Notes under the pieces: generated by a model | What the model saw: the letters and a program-made list of their open reading frames with translations, nothing else | Databases searched by the model: none | Told to the model about the DNA's origin: nothing | In this document: positions 1-9,686 of the stretch, piece by piece | Layout of the letters: the number at the start of each line of letters is the position of its first letter | Position numbering within the stretch: position 1 is the first letter of the stretch | DNA from: Alsobacter metallidurans | GTDB taxonomy: Bacteria; Pseudomonadota; Alphaproteobacteria; Rhizobiales; Beijerinckiaceae | Reading direction: 5' to 3' | Assembly (NCBI RefSeq): GCF_014636935.1 | Contig: NZ_BMES01000001.1 | Location: forward strand, 1,493,782 to 1,557,781 | DNA length: 64,000 bases | Position numbers and translations under genes: made by a program

Positions 1-1391
1 ATGTCGGCCACGTCCTTGATGGCGATCGGGCCGGCCTTCACGTCCGTGTAGTAGTCCGGCCCGCCGCGCCCGCCGCATTTGAACGGCGCCGCGGCCGACA
101 GGATCGGCAGCCCCTTGAGGGCAGGCATCGTGGCGGCGATCTGGCCGATGTACCAGAGCTGCGCCTGCGAGACGACCTGCACGGATGGGTCGTCCGCGAC
201 CAGCGCAAAGAACGAATTGATCGGGTTCTTAACCTCGCCCACGGGCTGGCGCACATAGGCCAGTGTGGCGTCGTGCTCGGCTTTCACGCTCGCCGCAACG
301 GCGGCTTCCGCCTCGACTCGGGCGACGATCTGCCGATCCTTACGCTCGTAGATCGGCCGCGCTTCCGTCCGGAACCCCGCGACGCGCCAGCCCGTCGTGG
401 TCTTGTCGAGATCGAGGTCCACGATCCCGAGGTGACTGCCCCAGAAGCCCGCCATCACGGCCGGCACGCCGTTCAGCGTTCCCTTCTCGACATCCACGCC
501 TGGAATGCCGGCGAAGTCCTTCCCACCGGGAAACACTTTGTGCTGGTGCCCGGTGAAGATCACGTCGATTCCCGGCACCGACGAGAGGTGCAAGGCCGCG
601 TTCTCCTCGCCGCCCTTACGCTCCCCACCCTCGATGCCGGAATGGCAGAGCGCGACCAGCAGGTCGCACTGCTTGCGCAATTCGGGCACATAGCGCCGCG
701 CCGCGTCCACGATGTCGGTCGTCTGCACCTTGCCGACGAGGTGCGCCTGGTCCCATTGCATGATCTGCGGCGGCACGAAGCCGATCACGCCGATGCGCAG
801 GCGCTGCTTGGCCCCGGTTTCGTCCTCGACTTCCTTGTCGATCACCAGCGTGGGCTTCAGCAGCGGCGAGGCGTCGGCCTTGTTGAGGTTCGCGCAGACG
901 ACCGGGAAGGTCGCGCCCGCCAACGAAAATCCGAGGAAGCTGAGCCCGTAGTTGAACTCGTGGTTCCCGACCGTTCCGCACGCGTAGTCCAGGCCGTTCA
1001 TGGCGGCCACCATCGGGTGCACGTCGCCGGCCTTCATGCCCTTGCGGTAGGCCATGTAGTCGCCCATCGGGCTGCCCTGGATCAGGTCGCCGTTGTCGAA
1101 CAGAATGGCGTTCTTCACCTCTGCCCTCGCGGCCTTGATCAGCGCCGCCGTCTTGGCGAGCCCCACCGTGTCGTCCGGCTTGTCGCGGTAGTAGTCGTAG
1201 GGCAGTACGTTGACGTGCAGGTCGGTGGTTTCCAGCAGCCGCAGGCGGACGCGCGCGGCCTGCGCCAGGGCGGGGCCAACCGCCGCCGACGCCGCCAGGA
1301 CGGCGCCCGCGCCCGCCAAAACCTGCCGGCGCGAAACCGTCTTGGCGCCGGCGGCATCGCGGTTCGCGGACGGGGCGGCGCTGTAGTCCAT
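1..1391 (-). CDS. cpdB: 2',3'-cyclic-nucleotide 2'-phosphodiesterase/3'-nucleotidase, C-terminus cut by window edge
   Basis: Periplasmic metallophosphoesterase that hydrolyses 2',3'-cyclic nucleotides and 3'-nucleotides for nucleotide salvage. About 463 codons are visible before the left edge. A twin-arginine-type leader (SRRQVLAGAGA, residues 20-30, then a hydrophobic stretch ending ALAQA) is followed by the metallophosphatase motifs TTDLHVNVLPYDYY (DLH at 57-59), LFDNGDLIQG (near 99) and later GNHEFNYG and FTGHQHKVFPG. The DLHVNVLPYDYY form points to CpdB rather than UshA. The start at 1391 has GGAGAG a few bases upstream; an in-frame ATG at 1427 lacks such a site. The 5'-nucleotidase C-terminal domain has begun before the edge. 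Confidence 0.9.
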   Translation of the reverse strand, partial: MDYSAAPSANRDAAGAKTVSRRQVLAGAGAVLAASAAVGPALAQAARVRLRLLETTDLHVNVLPYDYYRDKPDDTVGLAKTAALIKAARAEVKNAILFDNGDLIQGSPMGDYMAYRKGMKAGDVHPMVAAMNGLDYACGTVGNHEFNYGLSFLGFSLAGATFPVVCANLNKADASPLLKPTLVIDKEVEDETGAKQRLRIGVIGFVPPQIMQWDQAHLVGKVQTTDIVDAARRYVPELRKQCDLLVALCHSGIEGGERKGGEENAALHLSSVPGIDVIFTGHQHKVFPGGKDFAGIPGVDVEKGTLNGVPAVMAGFWGSHLGIVDLDLDKTTTGWRVAGFRTEARPIYERKDRQIVARVEAEAAVAASVKAEHDATLAYVRQPVGEVKNPINSFFALVADDPSVQVVSQAQLWYIGQIAATMPALKGLPILSAAAPFKCGGRGGPDYYTDVKAGPIAIKDVAD

Positions 1392-1553
1392 GGACACTCT
1401 CCGGGCAGGGTCGTTACGCTCATTCATGCCGCAGCCTATGCCGGGCCGACGTGGCGGTGAAGTGACGAACTCGCGGCGTCGTTCAGGCCACGCGCGGCAG
1501 CCTCTCGACACGAGCCCCGAAGCCGGGCACATCGGCTCAGGGGAGTGCGCCAC

Positions 1554-2633
1554 ATGACCACACAACCGGATCGCGCCTGGGTCGAAGCCGCCATCACGGC
1601 CATCGAGGCGGATTTCACACGCTCGGCCGACACGCATCTTCATCGCGTGCCGATCCCGGGAGCGCCCGGCGTCGTGCTCTATCTCAAGGACGAGTCCACG
1701 CATCCTACCGGGAGCCTCAAGCACCGATTGGCGCGCTCTCTGTTCCTTTATGCGCTGTGCAACGGCTGGGTCGGCCCGCACTCCACCATCATCGAGGCTT
1801 CCAGCGGCTCCACGGCCGTGTCCGAGGCTTATTTCGCCCGCATCCTCGGCCTGCGCTTCATCGCCGTGATGCCGCGGACGACCTCGCCGGAAAAGGTTGC
1901 CCAGATCGCGTTCCATGGCGGTGAGAGCCATTTCGTCGACAGTCCGGCCCAGATGTACGAAACCAGCGCGCGCCTCGCGGCCGAGCTTGGCGGACACTAC
2001 ATGGACCAGTTCACCTACGCGGAGCGCGCGACCGACTGGCGTGGGAACAACAACATCGCCGAATCGATTTTCGGCCAGATGGCGCGTGAGGAGCACCCGG
2101 TCCCGGCTTGGGTCGTGATCGGCGCGGGCACGGGCGGCACGTCCGCCACGCTGGGGCGCTTCATTCGATACCGCCGTCTCCCCACGCGCCTGTGCCTCGC
2201 CGATCCGGAGGCTTCCGTGTTCCACCGCCACCTCGCCGATCGCAGCATCTGCACGGTGTCGGGGCCGCCGTCCTGCATTGAAGGCATTGGGCGTCCTCGC
2301 TGCGAGCCATCCTTCATCCCTGAGCTGATCGACGAGGCCTATGCGGTTCCTGACGCCGCCAGCGCGGCGTCGGCGCGCGTGCTCAGCCGACGCATCGGTC
2401 GCTCCTGCGGGGGCTCGACAGGCACGAATTTCTGGGCCGCCGCGCACCTGATCGAGCGGATGGCTGCAGCCGGGGAGGCGGGCTCGGTTGTCACGCTCCT
2501 GTGCGACAGCGGCGAGCGCTATCGCAGCACCCTGCTGGACGAGAATTGGCTGAAAGCGCGCGGCATCGACATTGCGCCCTGGGAAGCGCGCATGGAGCGC
2601 TTCCTTGAAACGGGCAGGATCAGCGAGGCTTGA
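1554..2633 (+). CDS. PLP-dependent cysteine synthase-like enzyme
   Basis: Fold-type II PLP enzyme of the cysteine synthase / L-cysteine desulfhydrase group, 359 aa. The Schiff-base lysine is K56 in [19 protein letters not shown] is the substrate loop, and [10 protein letters not shown] is the phosphate-binding glycine loop. It lacks the usual CysK start and is more like the stand-alone cysteine synthase family proteins that may act as desulfhydrases, so the reaction direction is not certain. The ATG at 1554 is preceded by GGGGAG; a GTG at 1545 is in frame but overlaps that site. The dusA reading frame follows at once. Confidence 0.8.
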   Translation: MTTQPDRAWVEAAITAIEADFTRSADTHLHRVPIPGAPGVVLYLKDESTHPTGSLKHRLARSLFLYALCNGWVGPHSTIIEASSGSTAVSEAYFARILGLRFIAVMPRTTSPEKVAQIAFHGGESHFVDSPAQMYETSARLAAELGGHYMDQFTYAERATDWRGNNNIAESIFGQMAREEHPVPAWVVIGAGTGGTSATLGRFIRYRRLPTRLCLADPEASVFHRHLADRSICTVSGPPSCIEGIGRPRCEPSFIPELIDEAYAVPDAASAASARVLSRRIGRSCGGSTGTNFWAAAHLIERMAAAGEAGSVVTLLCDSGERYRSTLLDENWLKARGIDIAPWEARMERFLETGRISEA

Positions 2634-2707
2634 CCACAGCCGGAGCTCTGGCGGAGTCGCCACGCGAGGCTTTTGCGGTTATCAACGCGTTTTCCCCTGA
2701 TCCCGCG

Positions 2708-3712
2708 ATGCCTGAAACCCGCTCACTCTCCTCGCCCTGGCGCTTCTCCGTCGCCCCGATGATCGACTGGACCGATCGGCGCTGTCGCATCTTCCACCGG
2801 CAGCTGTCGCGGCGCGCCTTGCTTTATACCGAGATGGTCACCACCGGCGCGGCGCTGCACGGCGACCGCAGGCGCGTGCTGGGGTTCGATCCCGCCGAGC
2901 AGCCCGTGGCCGTCCAGTTGGGCGGCTCCGATCCAGTCGACCTCGCCGAGGCGGCGCGCATCGCCGAGGCGGAGGGCTATTGCGAGGTCAACCTGAATGT
3001 CGGTTGCCCGTCCGACCGGGTGCAGAGCGGCCGCTTCGGCGCCTGCCTGATGCGCGAGCCCGAGCTCGTCGGCGACATCGTCGCGGCGTTCAAGGCGGCC
3101 GTACGCGTGCCCGTCACGGTGAAGTGCCGCATCGGCGTCGATGACCAAGACCCCGAGGAAGCGCTCGACCGATTGGCCGACGCCGTGGTGGCGGCCGGCG
3201 TGGACGCGCTCGTGGTCCATGCCCGCAAGGCCTGGCTGAAAGGCCTGTCGCCCAAGGAAAACCGGGACATCCCGCCGCTCGACTACGACCGCGTCTATCG
3301 CCTGAAGCGGCGACTGCCGGACTTGCCCGTGGTGATCAATGGCGGCGTCGGCTCCCTTGCAGAATGCCGCGAGCATCTGCGCCACGTCGACGGCGTGATG
3401 CTCGGGCGAGCGGCCTACCAAGAGCCCGAACTGCTGCTTGCGGTGGACCCTGCATTGTTTGGCGAGCCTGCGCCGGTCGCGGACGGCTTCGAAGCCCTGG
3501 CCAGGCTCGAACCCGTTATCGCGCGGGAGATGGAAGCCGGCGCAAAGCTGTCGTCCTTTACCCGCCACGTGCTCGGGCTTTTCCATGGCCAACCCGGCGC
3601 GCGGGCGTTCCGCCGCCATCTCGCGACCGAGGCCGTGAAGCCGGGTGCAGACATCGGAACGCTGCACGCCGCCCTGGCGCATCTGCGGCGAACGAACTCC
3701 GAGGCCGCCTGA
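2708..3712 (+). CDS. dusA: tRNA-dihydrouridine synthase A
   Basis: FMN-dependent reductase that makes dihydrouridine at positions 20/20a of tRNA D-loops. The protein is 334 aa, the usual DusA length. FSVAPMIDWTDRRCR near the N-terminus is the DusA barrel entry, and the catalytic cysteine is C100 in NLNVGCPSDRVQSG. HARKAWLKGLSPKENR is the typical DusA C-terminal barrel signature. The frame stays open upstream to 2630, but homology begins at the ATG at 2708. Confidence 0.93.
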   Translation: MPETRSLSSPWRFSVAPMIDWTDRRCRIFHRQLSRRALLYTEMVTTGAALHGDRRRVLGFDPAEQPVAVQLGGSDPVDLAEAARIAEAEGYCEVNLNVGCPSDRVQSGRFGACLMREPELVGDIVAAFKAAVRVPVTVKCRIGVDDQDPEEALDRLADAVVAAGVDALVVHARKAWLKGLSPKENRDIPPLDYDRVYRLKRRLPDLPVVINGGVGSLAECREHLRHVDGVMLGRAAYQEPELLLAVDPALFGEPAPVADGFEALARLEPVIAREMEAGAKLSSFTRHVLGLFHGQPGARAFRRHLATEAVKPGADIGTLHAALAHLRRTNSEAA

Positions 3713-3735
3713 ATGGCGCGCCGCCGCCGCCGGCG

Positions 3736-3936
3736 TTAGCCTTCGCTGGGCCGCTCGGCCAAGCGCTCCCGCAGAGCCTTGAGCCGTTTCCCAAGCATTT
3801 TTGTGATCCGCTTGCGATCCGCCGCGGACAGGGTCGGCCAACGCCCGATCTCTGCGGTGGTCCGTCCGCAGCCCTCGCAAATTCCCGTGGCCGGATCGAC
3901 CACGCAGAATTTCACGCAGGGCGAGTCCGCCGACAT
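3736..3936 (-). CDS. DUF1289 small cysteine-rich protein
   Basis: A 66-aa protein with the DUF1289 pattern SPCVKFC...CEGCGRTTAEI. The four cysteines could hold a metal or Fe-S cluster, but no function is established for the family. It lies 4 bp downstream of cobS on the same strand, an arrangement common in alphaproteobacteria. A longer in-frame start at 4011 would overlap cobS, so the ATG at 3936 is preferred. Confidence 0.8.
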   Translation of the reverse strand: MSADSPCVKFCVVDPATGICEGCGRTTAEIGRWPTLSAADRKRITKMLGKRLKALRERLAERPSEG

Positions 3937-3940
3937 CGCT

Positions 3941-4777
3941 TCAGCGCAAACCGGCCAGCAGCGCCATGAGCATGACGGTCTCGGCCAGGATAGCCCCGGC
4001 GCCGGCGACATCGCCGGTCTGCCCGCCGATCTTCGCCCTCGCGAGCCGGATCAGCGGCCAGGCCGACAGCGCCGCCAGCCCGAAGCCTATCAGCGCTCGT
4101 CCCGGCCCAAATACCGGCAGCAGCAGCACCGCACAGATCACGGCAGCGCCCGCAAATGCGGTTCCCATGATGGCGTCGTTGGGACGGCCGACCGAGGCCG
4201 AACGTCCTCCGGGGCGCGCCGACGGCAGCGCCCACAACGGCGTCAGCCCGACGACGCGCGACACGGATGCGGCCGCGACGATCGCCAGCGCGGTCCGGCC
4301 CGCTCCCGCTTGGGCAAGCAGGCCCGCGATCGCGGCGAAGCGCAGCAGCAGGGCGAGACCCAACGCCGTGGCCCCATAGGAACCGAGCCGACTGTCCGCC
4401 ATGATTTCGAGCCGACGCTCCGGCGTCGAGCCGCCCCAAAAGCCGTCGGCCATGTCGGCGAGGCCGTCTTCGTGGAACGCGCCGGTCGCCGCCACGAGCG
4501 CGGCGAGCGCCAGGGCGGCGGCAGCGATCGGGGGCAATCCGGCCGCGCTGGCGAGCATCAGCGCCAACCCGCCGACTGCGCCCACGGCGGCTCCGGCGAG
4601 CGGCAGCATGCGTGGCGCGCGGGTAAAATCCGGTGCGGCGTGCGGATCGCCTTCCCACGACAGCCGGGGCGTCGGAAGCCGCGTGTAGAAGCGCAGGCAC
4701 TGGACCAGATCGACCGCCAGCCCGCGCCATGCGGACGGGGGAACCGGGGGAGGGGTGTCGGCGGGCGCAAAGGACAT
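3941..4777 (-). CDS. cobS: Adenosylcobinamide-GDP ribazoletransferase (cobalamin synthase)
   Basis: Polytopic inner-membrane enzyme that joins adenosylcobinamide-GDP to alpha-ribazole(-phosphate) in the last steps of cobalamin assembly. It has 278 aa, mostly hydrophobic helices. The CobS signature FHEDGLADMADGFWGG is at about residues 103-118, followed by DSRLGSYG. It is transcribed away from cobT, whose product supplies the alpha-ribazole phosphate; the two starts are about 90 bp apart. That gap is too short for a cobalamin riboswitch and none is visible. Confidence 0.93.
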   Translation of the reverse strand: MSFAPADTPPPVPPSAWRGLAVDLVQCLRFYTRLPTPRLSWEGDPHAAPDFTRAPRMLPLAGAAVGAVGGLALMLASAAGLPPIAAAALALAALVAATGAFHEDGLADMADGFWGGSTPERRLEIMADSRLGSYGATALGLALLLRFAAIAGLLAQAGAGRTALAIVAAASVSRVVGLTPLWALPSARPGGRSASVGRPNDAIMGTAFAGAAVICAVLLLPVFGPGRALIGFGLAALSAWPLIRLARAKIGGQTGDVAGAGAILAETVMLMALLAGLR

Positions 4778-4866
4778 GACGGCGCGTGGCTTTCCGCATC
4801 AGGTTGCAGGCGGTATAGCAGGCCTCTCGCCGAATCCCCACCGGCGCGACTTCAGGAGCACGGGCG

Positions 4867-5889
4867 ATGAACGCGGCTGGCCTTCCTTTCGACGATATCC
4901 GCAGCCTCGTCGCCAGCATGCCGGGGCCGGATCTCGGCGCCGAGCGCGCTGTTCGGGAGCGTGACGCCCAGCTCACGAAACCGCCCGGCAGCCTCGGCCG
5001 GCTTGAGGACATCGCGGTCTGGCTGGCGGCCTGGCAGGGCAAGCCCAAGCCTGAGATCAATCGGCCGACCGTTTGCGTGTTCGCCGGCAACCACGGCGTG
5101 GTCGCCCAGGGCGTCTCTCCCTATCCGCAAAGCGTCACCCGTCAGATGCTGGAGAATTTCGCTGCAGGCGGCGCGGCCATCAACCAGATTTGCGCGGCCT
5201 ATGACCTCGGCTTCAAGGTCTTTGATCTGGCGCTCGACATCCCGACCGGCGACATCACGCAGGAAGCCGCGCTCGACGAGAAGAGCTGCGTCGCCACGAT
5301 GGCGTTCGGCATGGAGGCGATCTCGGGAGGCATCGACCTGCTCGGCCTCGGCGAAATGGGCATCGGCAACACCACGATCGCGGCGGCGATCTATGCGGGC
5401 CTTTACGGCGGCGATCCGTCCCGCTTCGTCGGCCGCGGCACGGGCTTGGATGACGAGGGCCTGAAACGCAAGACGGCCGCCGTCGAGCGCGCGCTCGTCA
5501 TTCATGCCGGCCACCTGGCCGACCCGCTCGAGTTGCTGCGCCGCCTGGGCGGGCGAGAGATCGCCGCCACAGCGGGCGCGATCCTGGCGGCGCGCCTCAA
5601 CCGCATCCCGGTGGTGCTCGACGGCTATGTGATCACGGCCGCCGCAGCTGTGCTGCACGCGCTTGATCCGTCGGCGCTCGACCACTGCGTCGCCGGGCAC
5701 GTGTCCGCCGAGGGCGCGCATCGTGAGGTGCTGGAGCGGCTCGGCCTGAAGCCGGTTATCGACCTGGGCATGCGCCTGGGCGAAGGCTCCGGCGCGGCGC
5801 TCGCCATGGGGGTGATCAAAGCGGCTGCGGCCTGTCACACTGGCATGGCCACCTTCGGCCAGGCGGGCGTTTCTGACCGGGAAGGCTGA
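4867..5889 (+). CDS. cobT: Nicotinate-nucleotide-dimethylbenzimidazole phosphoribosyltransferase
   Basis: Activates 5,6-dimethylbenzimidazole to alpha-ribazole-5'-phosphate for the lower ligand of cobalamin. It has 340 aa, close to the family norm. TKPPGSLGRLE near residue 38 is the base-binding entry, GEMGIGNTTIAAA is the phosphate loop, and DLGMRLGEGSGAALA carries the C-terminal catalytic glutamate. The ATG at 4867 follows CAGGAG at about 8 bp. It is divergent from cobS. Confidence 0.95.
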   Translation: MNAAGLPFDDIRSLVASMPGPDLGAERAVRERDAQLTKPPGSLGRLEDIAVWLAAWQGKPKPEINRPTVCVFAGNHGVVAQGVSPYPQSVTRQMLENFAAGGAAINQICAAYDLGFKVFDLALDIPTGDITQEAALDEKSCVATMAFGMEAISGGIDLLGLGEMGIGNTTIAAAIYAGLYGGDPSRFVGRGTGLDDEGLKRKTAAVERALVIHAGHLADPLELLRRLGGREIAATAGAILAARLNRIPVVLDGYVITAAAAVLHALDPSALDHCVAGHVSAEGAHREVLERLGLKPVIDLGMRLGEGSGAALAMGVIKAAAACHTGMATFGQAGVSDREG

Positions 5890-5892
5890 CGC

Positions 5893-7440
5893 TCAGGCCG
5901 CGCGGCGGCCTGTCGTGTGCACGGCGGGTGTTTCCGTCCGCGGTTCGGCGATGGGCGCGAGCGTGTCCATCACGCGCGACGGCGGGAAGGTAATCACCAC
6001 CTCGGTGCCCTCGCGGAGCTTGGAGTTCAAGATCAACTGGCCTCCGTGCATGTCCATCAGGCCTTTCACGATCGGCAGGCCGAGGCCGGTGCCCTGCTCG
6101 GCGGTCTTGATGGCGAGCGATCCACGTCCGAACGACTGAAGCACGATCGGGATCTCGTCCTCGGGAATGCCTGGTCCCGTATCGCGGATACTCAAATACT
6201 GCCCGCCCGATGAAGTCCAGCCCACCTTGATCGTGACCTCGCCGCCCGAGGGCGTGAACTTGATGGCGTTGGAAAGGAGGTTGAGCGCGACCTGCCGGAT
6301 GGCGCGTTCATCCGCCCAGATCTTTGGCAGCTGGGGCTCGATCATCTCCTTGATGACGATGGATCGGTTCTTGGCCCGCATCTGGAGCATGTGTCGGCAA
6401 TCCTCGACCACATGCGCGAGGCTGACGGCTTCTTCCTTCAACTCGTAGCGGCCGGCCTCGATGCGCGACAGATCAAGGATCTCGTTGATGATGTCGAGCA
6501 GGAGCTTGCCACTGCTATAGATGTCGTTCGAGTACTCGCGATAGGCCGGCACCTGATGCTGGCCGAAGAGCTCGCCCTTCATGACCTCCGAAAATCCCAT
6601 GATGGCGTTCAGAGGCGTGCGCAACTCGTGGCTCATGGTGGCGAGGAAGTGCGATTTCGCGATGTTGGCTTCCTCGGCGCGGCGTCGCGCCTGGTCGGAA
6701 TTGGCCTTCGCCTGTTCGAGCTCGGCGATCAAGGCGTCCTTTTCGGCGCGGAACTCCAGGGTCGCGATTGTTGACGAGTAAAGCCTGTTGGACAGGATCG
6801 CGAAGTAGAGCTGCCCGCCCATCGCTGCCGCCGCCATGGTCAGCCACTCGATGCTGCTCACAGCCGAGGTGCTCGCGATGATGCTGGCCGTGAGCGGCGC
6901 GATGCCGCCATAAACCGCGACCGGAACATTCGCCGACAGCATCGCGGTCACGGCCGTGATCAGCAGCGACAGAAACAGCAGGAAGGTCTGCGCCGAAACG
7001 GATCCGCTCTGGTAGAGCTGAACAAGCAGCGCCGCCCAAGCGACGCCCTGCGCGAGTTCGGTCGCCATGAACCGCATGCGCCAGGTGGTGGTGACCACCT
7101 CGTCGGCCGGAGCGCGCAGAAACCGACCCGCGACCACGAAGCCGACGCTCATCACCGAGGTGACGACCGCGAGCCAAAGGACCATGAGCGGCGTGCTGAG
7201 CCAGACGCTGGAAGCGGCCGCCACGATGGCGGCCAGGAGATACATCACGGTCGCGGCGTTGCGGCGGGTCTCGGCGAACTGGCGCAGAAGCTCGTAGTCG
7301 AACGCGCGCTCCAGGCCGGAGGTCGAGGTCAGCTTCTCACGGGTGGCCTGCAGTTCACGATTGGCGCGACGACGGCGCGCGACCTCGGACGGATCCGCCC
7401 CGCGGCCGCGCTGGATGATCTCGGGCGTCAGTTCGGTCAT
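5893..7440 (-). CDS. Membrane-bound sensor histidine kinase (PleC-like)
   Basis: A 515-aa sensor kinase. Several hydrophobic segments lie between about residues 62 and 215 and form an integral membrane input module with no PAS domain. A coiled coil follows (about 225-262), then the HisKA box FLATMSHELRTPLNAI with phospho-acceptor H271. The ATPase domain has the N box NLLSNAIKF, DTGPGIP and GTGLGLPIVKGLMDMHGG. The C-terminal ~25 residues are a low-complexity tail. No response regulator is adjacent, so its partner is encoded elsewhere. The closest general resemblance is to cell-cycle kinases of the PleC/DivJ type, but this is by motif only. Confidence 0.88.
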   Translation of the reverse strand: MTELTPEIIQRGRGADPSEVARRRRANRELQATREKLTSTSGLERAFDYELLRQFAETRRNAATVMYLLAAIVAAASSVWLSTPLMVLWLAVVTSVMSVGFVVAGRFLRAPADEVVTTTWRMRFMATELAQGVAWAALLVQLYQSGSVSAQTFLLFLSLLITAVTAMLSANVPVAVYGGIAPLTASIIASTSAVSSIEWLTMAAAAMGGQLYFAILSNRLYSSTIATLEFRAEKDALIAELEQAKANSDQARRRAEEANIAKSHFLATMSHELRTPLNAIMGFSEVMKGELFGQHQVPAYREYSNDIYSSGKLLLDIINEILDLSRIEAGRYELKEEAVSLAHVVEDCRHMLQMRAKNRSIVIKEMIEPQLPKIWADERAIRQVALNLLSNAIKFTPSGGEVTIKVGWTSSGGQYLSIRDTGPGIPEDEIPIVLQSFGRGSLAIKTAEQGTGLGLPIVKGLMDMHGGQLILNSKLREGTEVVITFPPSRVMDTLAPIAEPRTETPAVHTTGRRAA

Positions 7441-7531
7441 CGGCGGAACGCAGACTCACAACGCGTGGTGAGGCTGCATGCTCGCCGAAAACAGTTAACT
7501 TGCGCCTGATGGATTCGGCTGGATTGAACCT

Positions 7532-8065
7532 ATGGCCTTTTATGGCGTCGGCGCCGCACGCTTCCGCCGCGGCCTTCCGGGACTGTTGGCGCTCGCGATC
7601 ACGGCGGCCCTGTTCGCGGCGGGCAAGGAAGTTGTCCGTTTCCTGCGCGTCGAAAACGTGCAAGGCCGCGTCGAGGTGGTGGACGGCGACAGCTTGCGCA
7701 TGGCGGGAGACGACATTCGCCTCTCGGGCATCGACGCGCCCGAACTGCATCAGACCTGCTTTCGCGGCGCCGCCGAGGAGCCGTGCGGCCGCGCCGCGCG
7801 GGCGGCATTGCTCGAACTCGTGGGACGCGCGCCCGTGACCTGCGCGGTAAGCGGTCGCGACCGTTACGATCGCAAGCTCGCCGTCTGCAAGGCCGGGGAG
7901 GTCGAGCTCAATCGCGCCATGGTCCGCGCCGGGCGAGCTGTTGCGTATGGCGACTACGAGAGCGAGGAAGACGAGGCCCGTCGCGCGCGGCGCGGCCTCT
8001 GGGCCGGGCGCTTCGAACGGCCGGCCGACTGGCGGGCCCGCCATCCCCGTCCGCACGGTTCGTGA
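7532..8065 (+). CDS. Thermonuclease (SNase)-family protein
   Basis: A 177-aa protein with an N-terminal hydrophobic segment (about residues 14-32), probably a signal anchor. It is followed by a staphylococcal-nuclease fold: VVDGDSLRMAG, RLSGIDAPELHQ (equivalent to the first catalytic Arg/Asp region), and DRYDRKLAVCKAG with the second catalytic arginine. Likely an envelope-associated nuclease or nucleic-acid-binding domain. It lies just upstream of the uracil-DNA glycosylase gene on the same strand. Confidence 0.8.
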   Translation: MAFYGVGAARFRRGLPGLLALAITAALFAAGKEVVRFLRVENVQGRVEVVDGDSLRMAGDDIRLSGIDAPELHQTCFRGAAEEPCGRAARAALLELVGRAPVTCAVSGRDRYDRKLAVCKAGEVELNRAMVRAGRAVAYGDYESEEDEARRARRGLWAGRFERPADWRARHPRPHGS

Positions 8066-8082
8066 CGCGCGAAGGCGCACCT

Positions 8083-8709
8083 ATGAAGAAAGACCGCCTT
8101 GAACTCCTGCTCGCCGAGATTCGCGCCTGCAGGATCTGCCGCGATGCGCCCTGGAGAGCCCCTCTTCCCCATGAGCCGCGGCCTGTTCTGCAAGCATCGT
8201 CGACGGCGCGGTTGATGATCGTCGGGCAAGCGCCTGGCACGAAGGTGCATGTGTCTGGCCGACCGTTCACGGATGCGTCGGGCGACCGGTTGCGCGAGTG
8301 GCTCGGCCTCGACGATGCGACGTTCTACGACGCCGCCAGGGTCGCAATCCTGCCGATGGGCTTTTGCTTTCCCGGGCAGGATGCCAAGGGCGGCGACCTG
8401 CCGCCGCGCCCGGAATGCGCCCCCGCCTGGCGCGCCCGGCTTCTGGCCGAGATGCCCGAGCCGGCGCTCACCGTCGCGCTCGGCGCGCCCGCCTTGCGGT
8501 GGACGCTGCAGCGGGCAGGCCGGCGCGATCTTGTGGCGCCGACCCTGGATGCCGCCATCGTGGATTGGCGGCGGATTTACGCGCAGCTGCGGGTGATGCC
8601 GCTGCCCCATCCGTCCTGGCGAAACACCGGCTGGCTGAAGCGCAATCCGTGGTTCGCCGAGGAGGTCCTGCCCGTGCTCAGGGCGGAGGTGGCCCGCGCT
8701 CTGGCGTGA
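8083..8709 (+). CDS. Uracil-DNA glycosylase family protein
   Basis: A 208-aa UDG-superfamily protein. An N-terminal CRICRD pair of cysteines precedes motif 1 IVGQAPGTKVH (near residue 48), and motif 2 is PLPHPSWRN near the C-terminus. This pattern matches the uracil-DNA-glycosylase-like proteins of alphaproteobacteria rather than family-1 Ung. The ATG at 8083 was chosen because homology begins there; the frame is open far upstream through the preceding nuclease gene. A second, unrelated UDG-type gene is at 38258-38839. Confidence 0.82.
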   Translation: MKKDRLELLLAEIRACRICRDAPWRAPLPHEPRPVLQASSTARLMIVGQAPGTKVHVSGRPFTDASGDRLREWLGLDDATFYDAARVAILPMGFCFPGQDAKGGDLPPRPECAPAWRARLLAEMPEPALTVALGAPALRWTLQRAGRRDLVAPTLDAAIVDWRRIYAQLRVMPLPHPSWRNTGWLKRNPWFAEEVLPVLRAEVARALA

Positions 8710-8726
8710 GCGCGAGCCGGAGCGAC

Positions 8727-9593
8727 TTACTTCTCCAGGCGCGCAAACAGGCTGGACGTGTCCCAGCGCGCGCCGCCCATCTTCTGGACTTCCGAGTAGA
8801 ATTGGTCCACCAGCGCGGTGACAGGCAGGTTGGCGCCGTTGCGCCGCGCCTCGGCGAGGCAGATGGCGAGGTCCTTGCGCATCCAGTCCACCGCGAAGCC
8901 GAAGTCGAACTTGCCGGCGTTCATGGTCTTGTAGCGGTTTTCCATCTGCCAGGACTGCGCCGCGCCCTTCGAAATCGTCTCAATGACCCCTTCGACGTCG
9001 AGTCCCGCCTTTTTGGCGAAGTGGACGCCTTCCGACAGCGCCTGCACGAGGCCGGCGATGCAGATCTGGTTGACCATCTTGGTGAGCTGTCCGGCTCCCG
9101 AAGGTCCCAGGCGGCGGCACGCGCGCGCAAAGCTCATGATCACCGGCTCGACGCTGGCGTAGACCTCCTCGTCGCCGCCGCACATCACCGTCAGCACGCC
9201 GTTCTCAGCGCCGGCCTGTCCGCCCGAAACAGGCGCGTCAATGAATGCGACGCCGAGTTCCTTGCCCTTGGCGTAGAGCTCACGCGCAACCTCGGCCGAG
9301 GCCGTGGTGTGGTCGACGAAAGTGGCGCCCTTCTCCATTCCGGCGAAAGCGCCCGCGTCGCCCAGCACCACCGAGCGCAGGTCGTCGTCATTGCCCACGC
9401 AGGCGAAGACGATCTCCTGGCCGGCGGCCGCTTCCTTCGGAGTGCGGGCGGCGCGCCCGCCGTTCTCGCTCACCCACTTTTCGGCTTTCTCGAAGCTGCG
9501 GTTGTAAACCGTCACCTCATGGCCCTTGGCCTTGAGATGCCGGGCCATGGGATAGCCCATGACGCCGAGGCCGAGGAACGCGACTTTCGCCAT
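8727..9593 (-). CDS. NAD(P)-dependent beta-hydroxyacid dehydrogenase (3-hydroxyisobutyrate dehydrogenase family)
   Basis: A 288-aa oxidoreductase. The Rossmann loop FLGLGVMGYPMARHL begins at residue 6, DAPVSGGQAGA is the substrate-binding signature, and the catalytic lysine is in GQLTKMVNQI. The family includes 3-hydroxyisobutyrate, tartronate-semialdehyde and glyoxylate/succinic-semialdehyde reductases, and the sequence alone does not separate them. It follows the amino-acid ABC permease genes on the same strand with about 90 bp between, so it may be co-transcribed. Confidence 0.85.
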   Translation of the reverse strand: MAKVAFLGLGVMGYPMARHLKAKGHEVTVYNRSFEKAEKWVSENGGRAARTPKEAAAGQEIVFACVGNDDDLRSVVLGDAGAFAGMEKGATFVDHTTASAEVARELYAKGKELGVAFIDAPVSGGQAGAENGVLTVMCGGDEEVYASVEPVIMSFARACRRLGPSGAGQLTKMVNQICIAGLVQALSEGVHFAKKAGLDVEGVIETISKGAAQSWQMENRYKTMNAGKFDFGFAVDWMRKDLAICLAEARRNGANLPVTALVDQFYSEVQKMGGARWDTSSLFARLEK

Positions 9594-9686
9594 GTGGTGT
9601 GCTCCTGATCGGGGAGGGCGCCGCCCTCCAAATGCCTTATGGGCCGCACGCAGGCGGCCGGGTCCGGTCTACCCGGGCCGGGCATA

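Noticed and set aside
273-1460. Long plus-strand reading frame opposite cpdB
   Set aside because: It is the antisense of a well-supported CpdB coding sequence, Arg/Val/His-rich and without family features.
4778-4866. Cobalamin riboswitch between cobS and cobT
   Set aside because: The gap is about 90 bp and lacks the conserved B12-box-type sequence.
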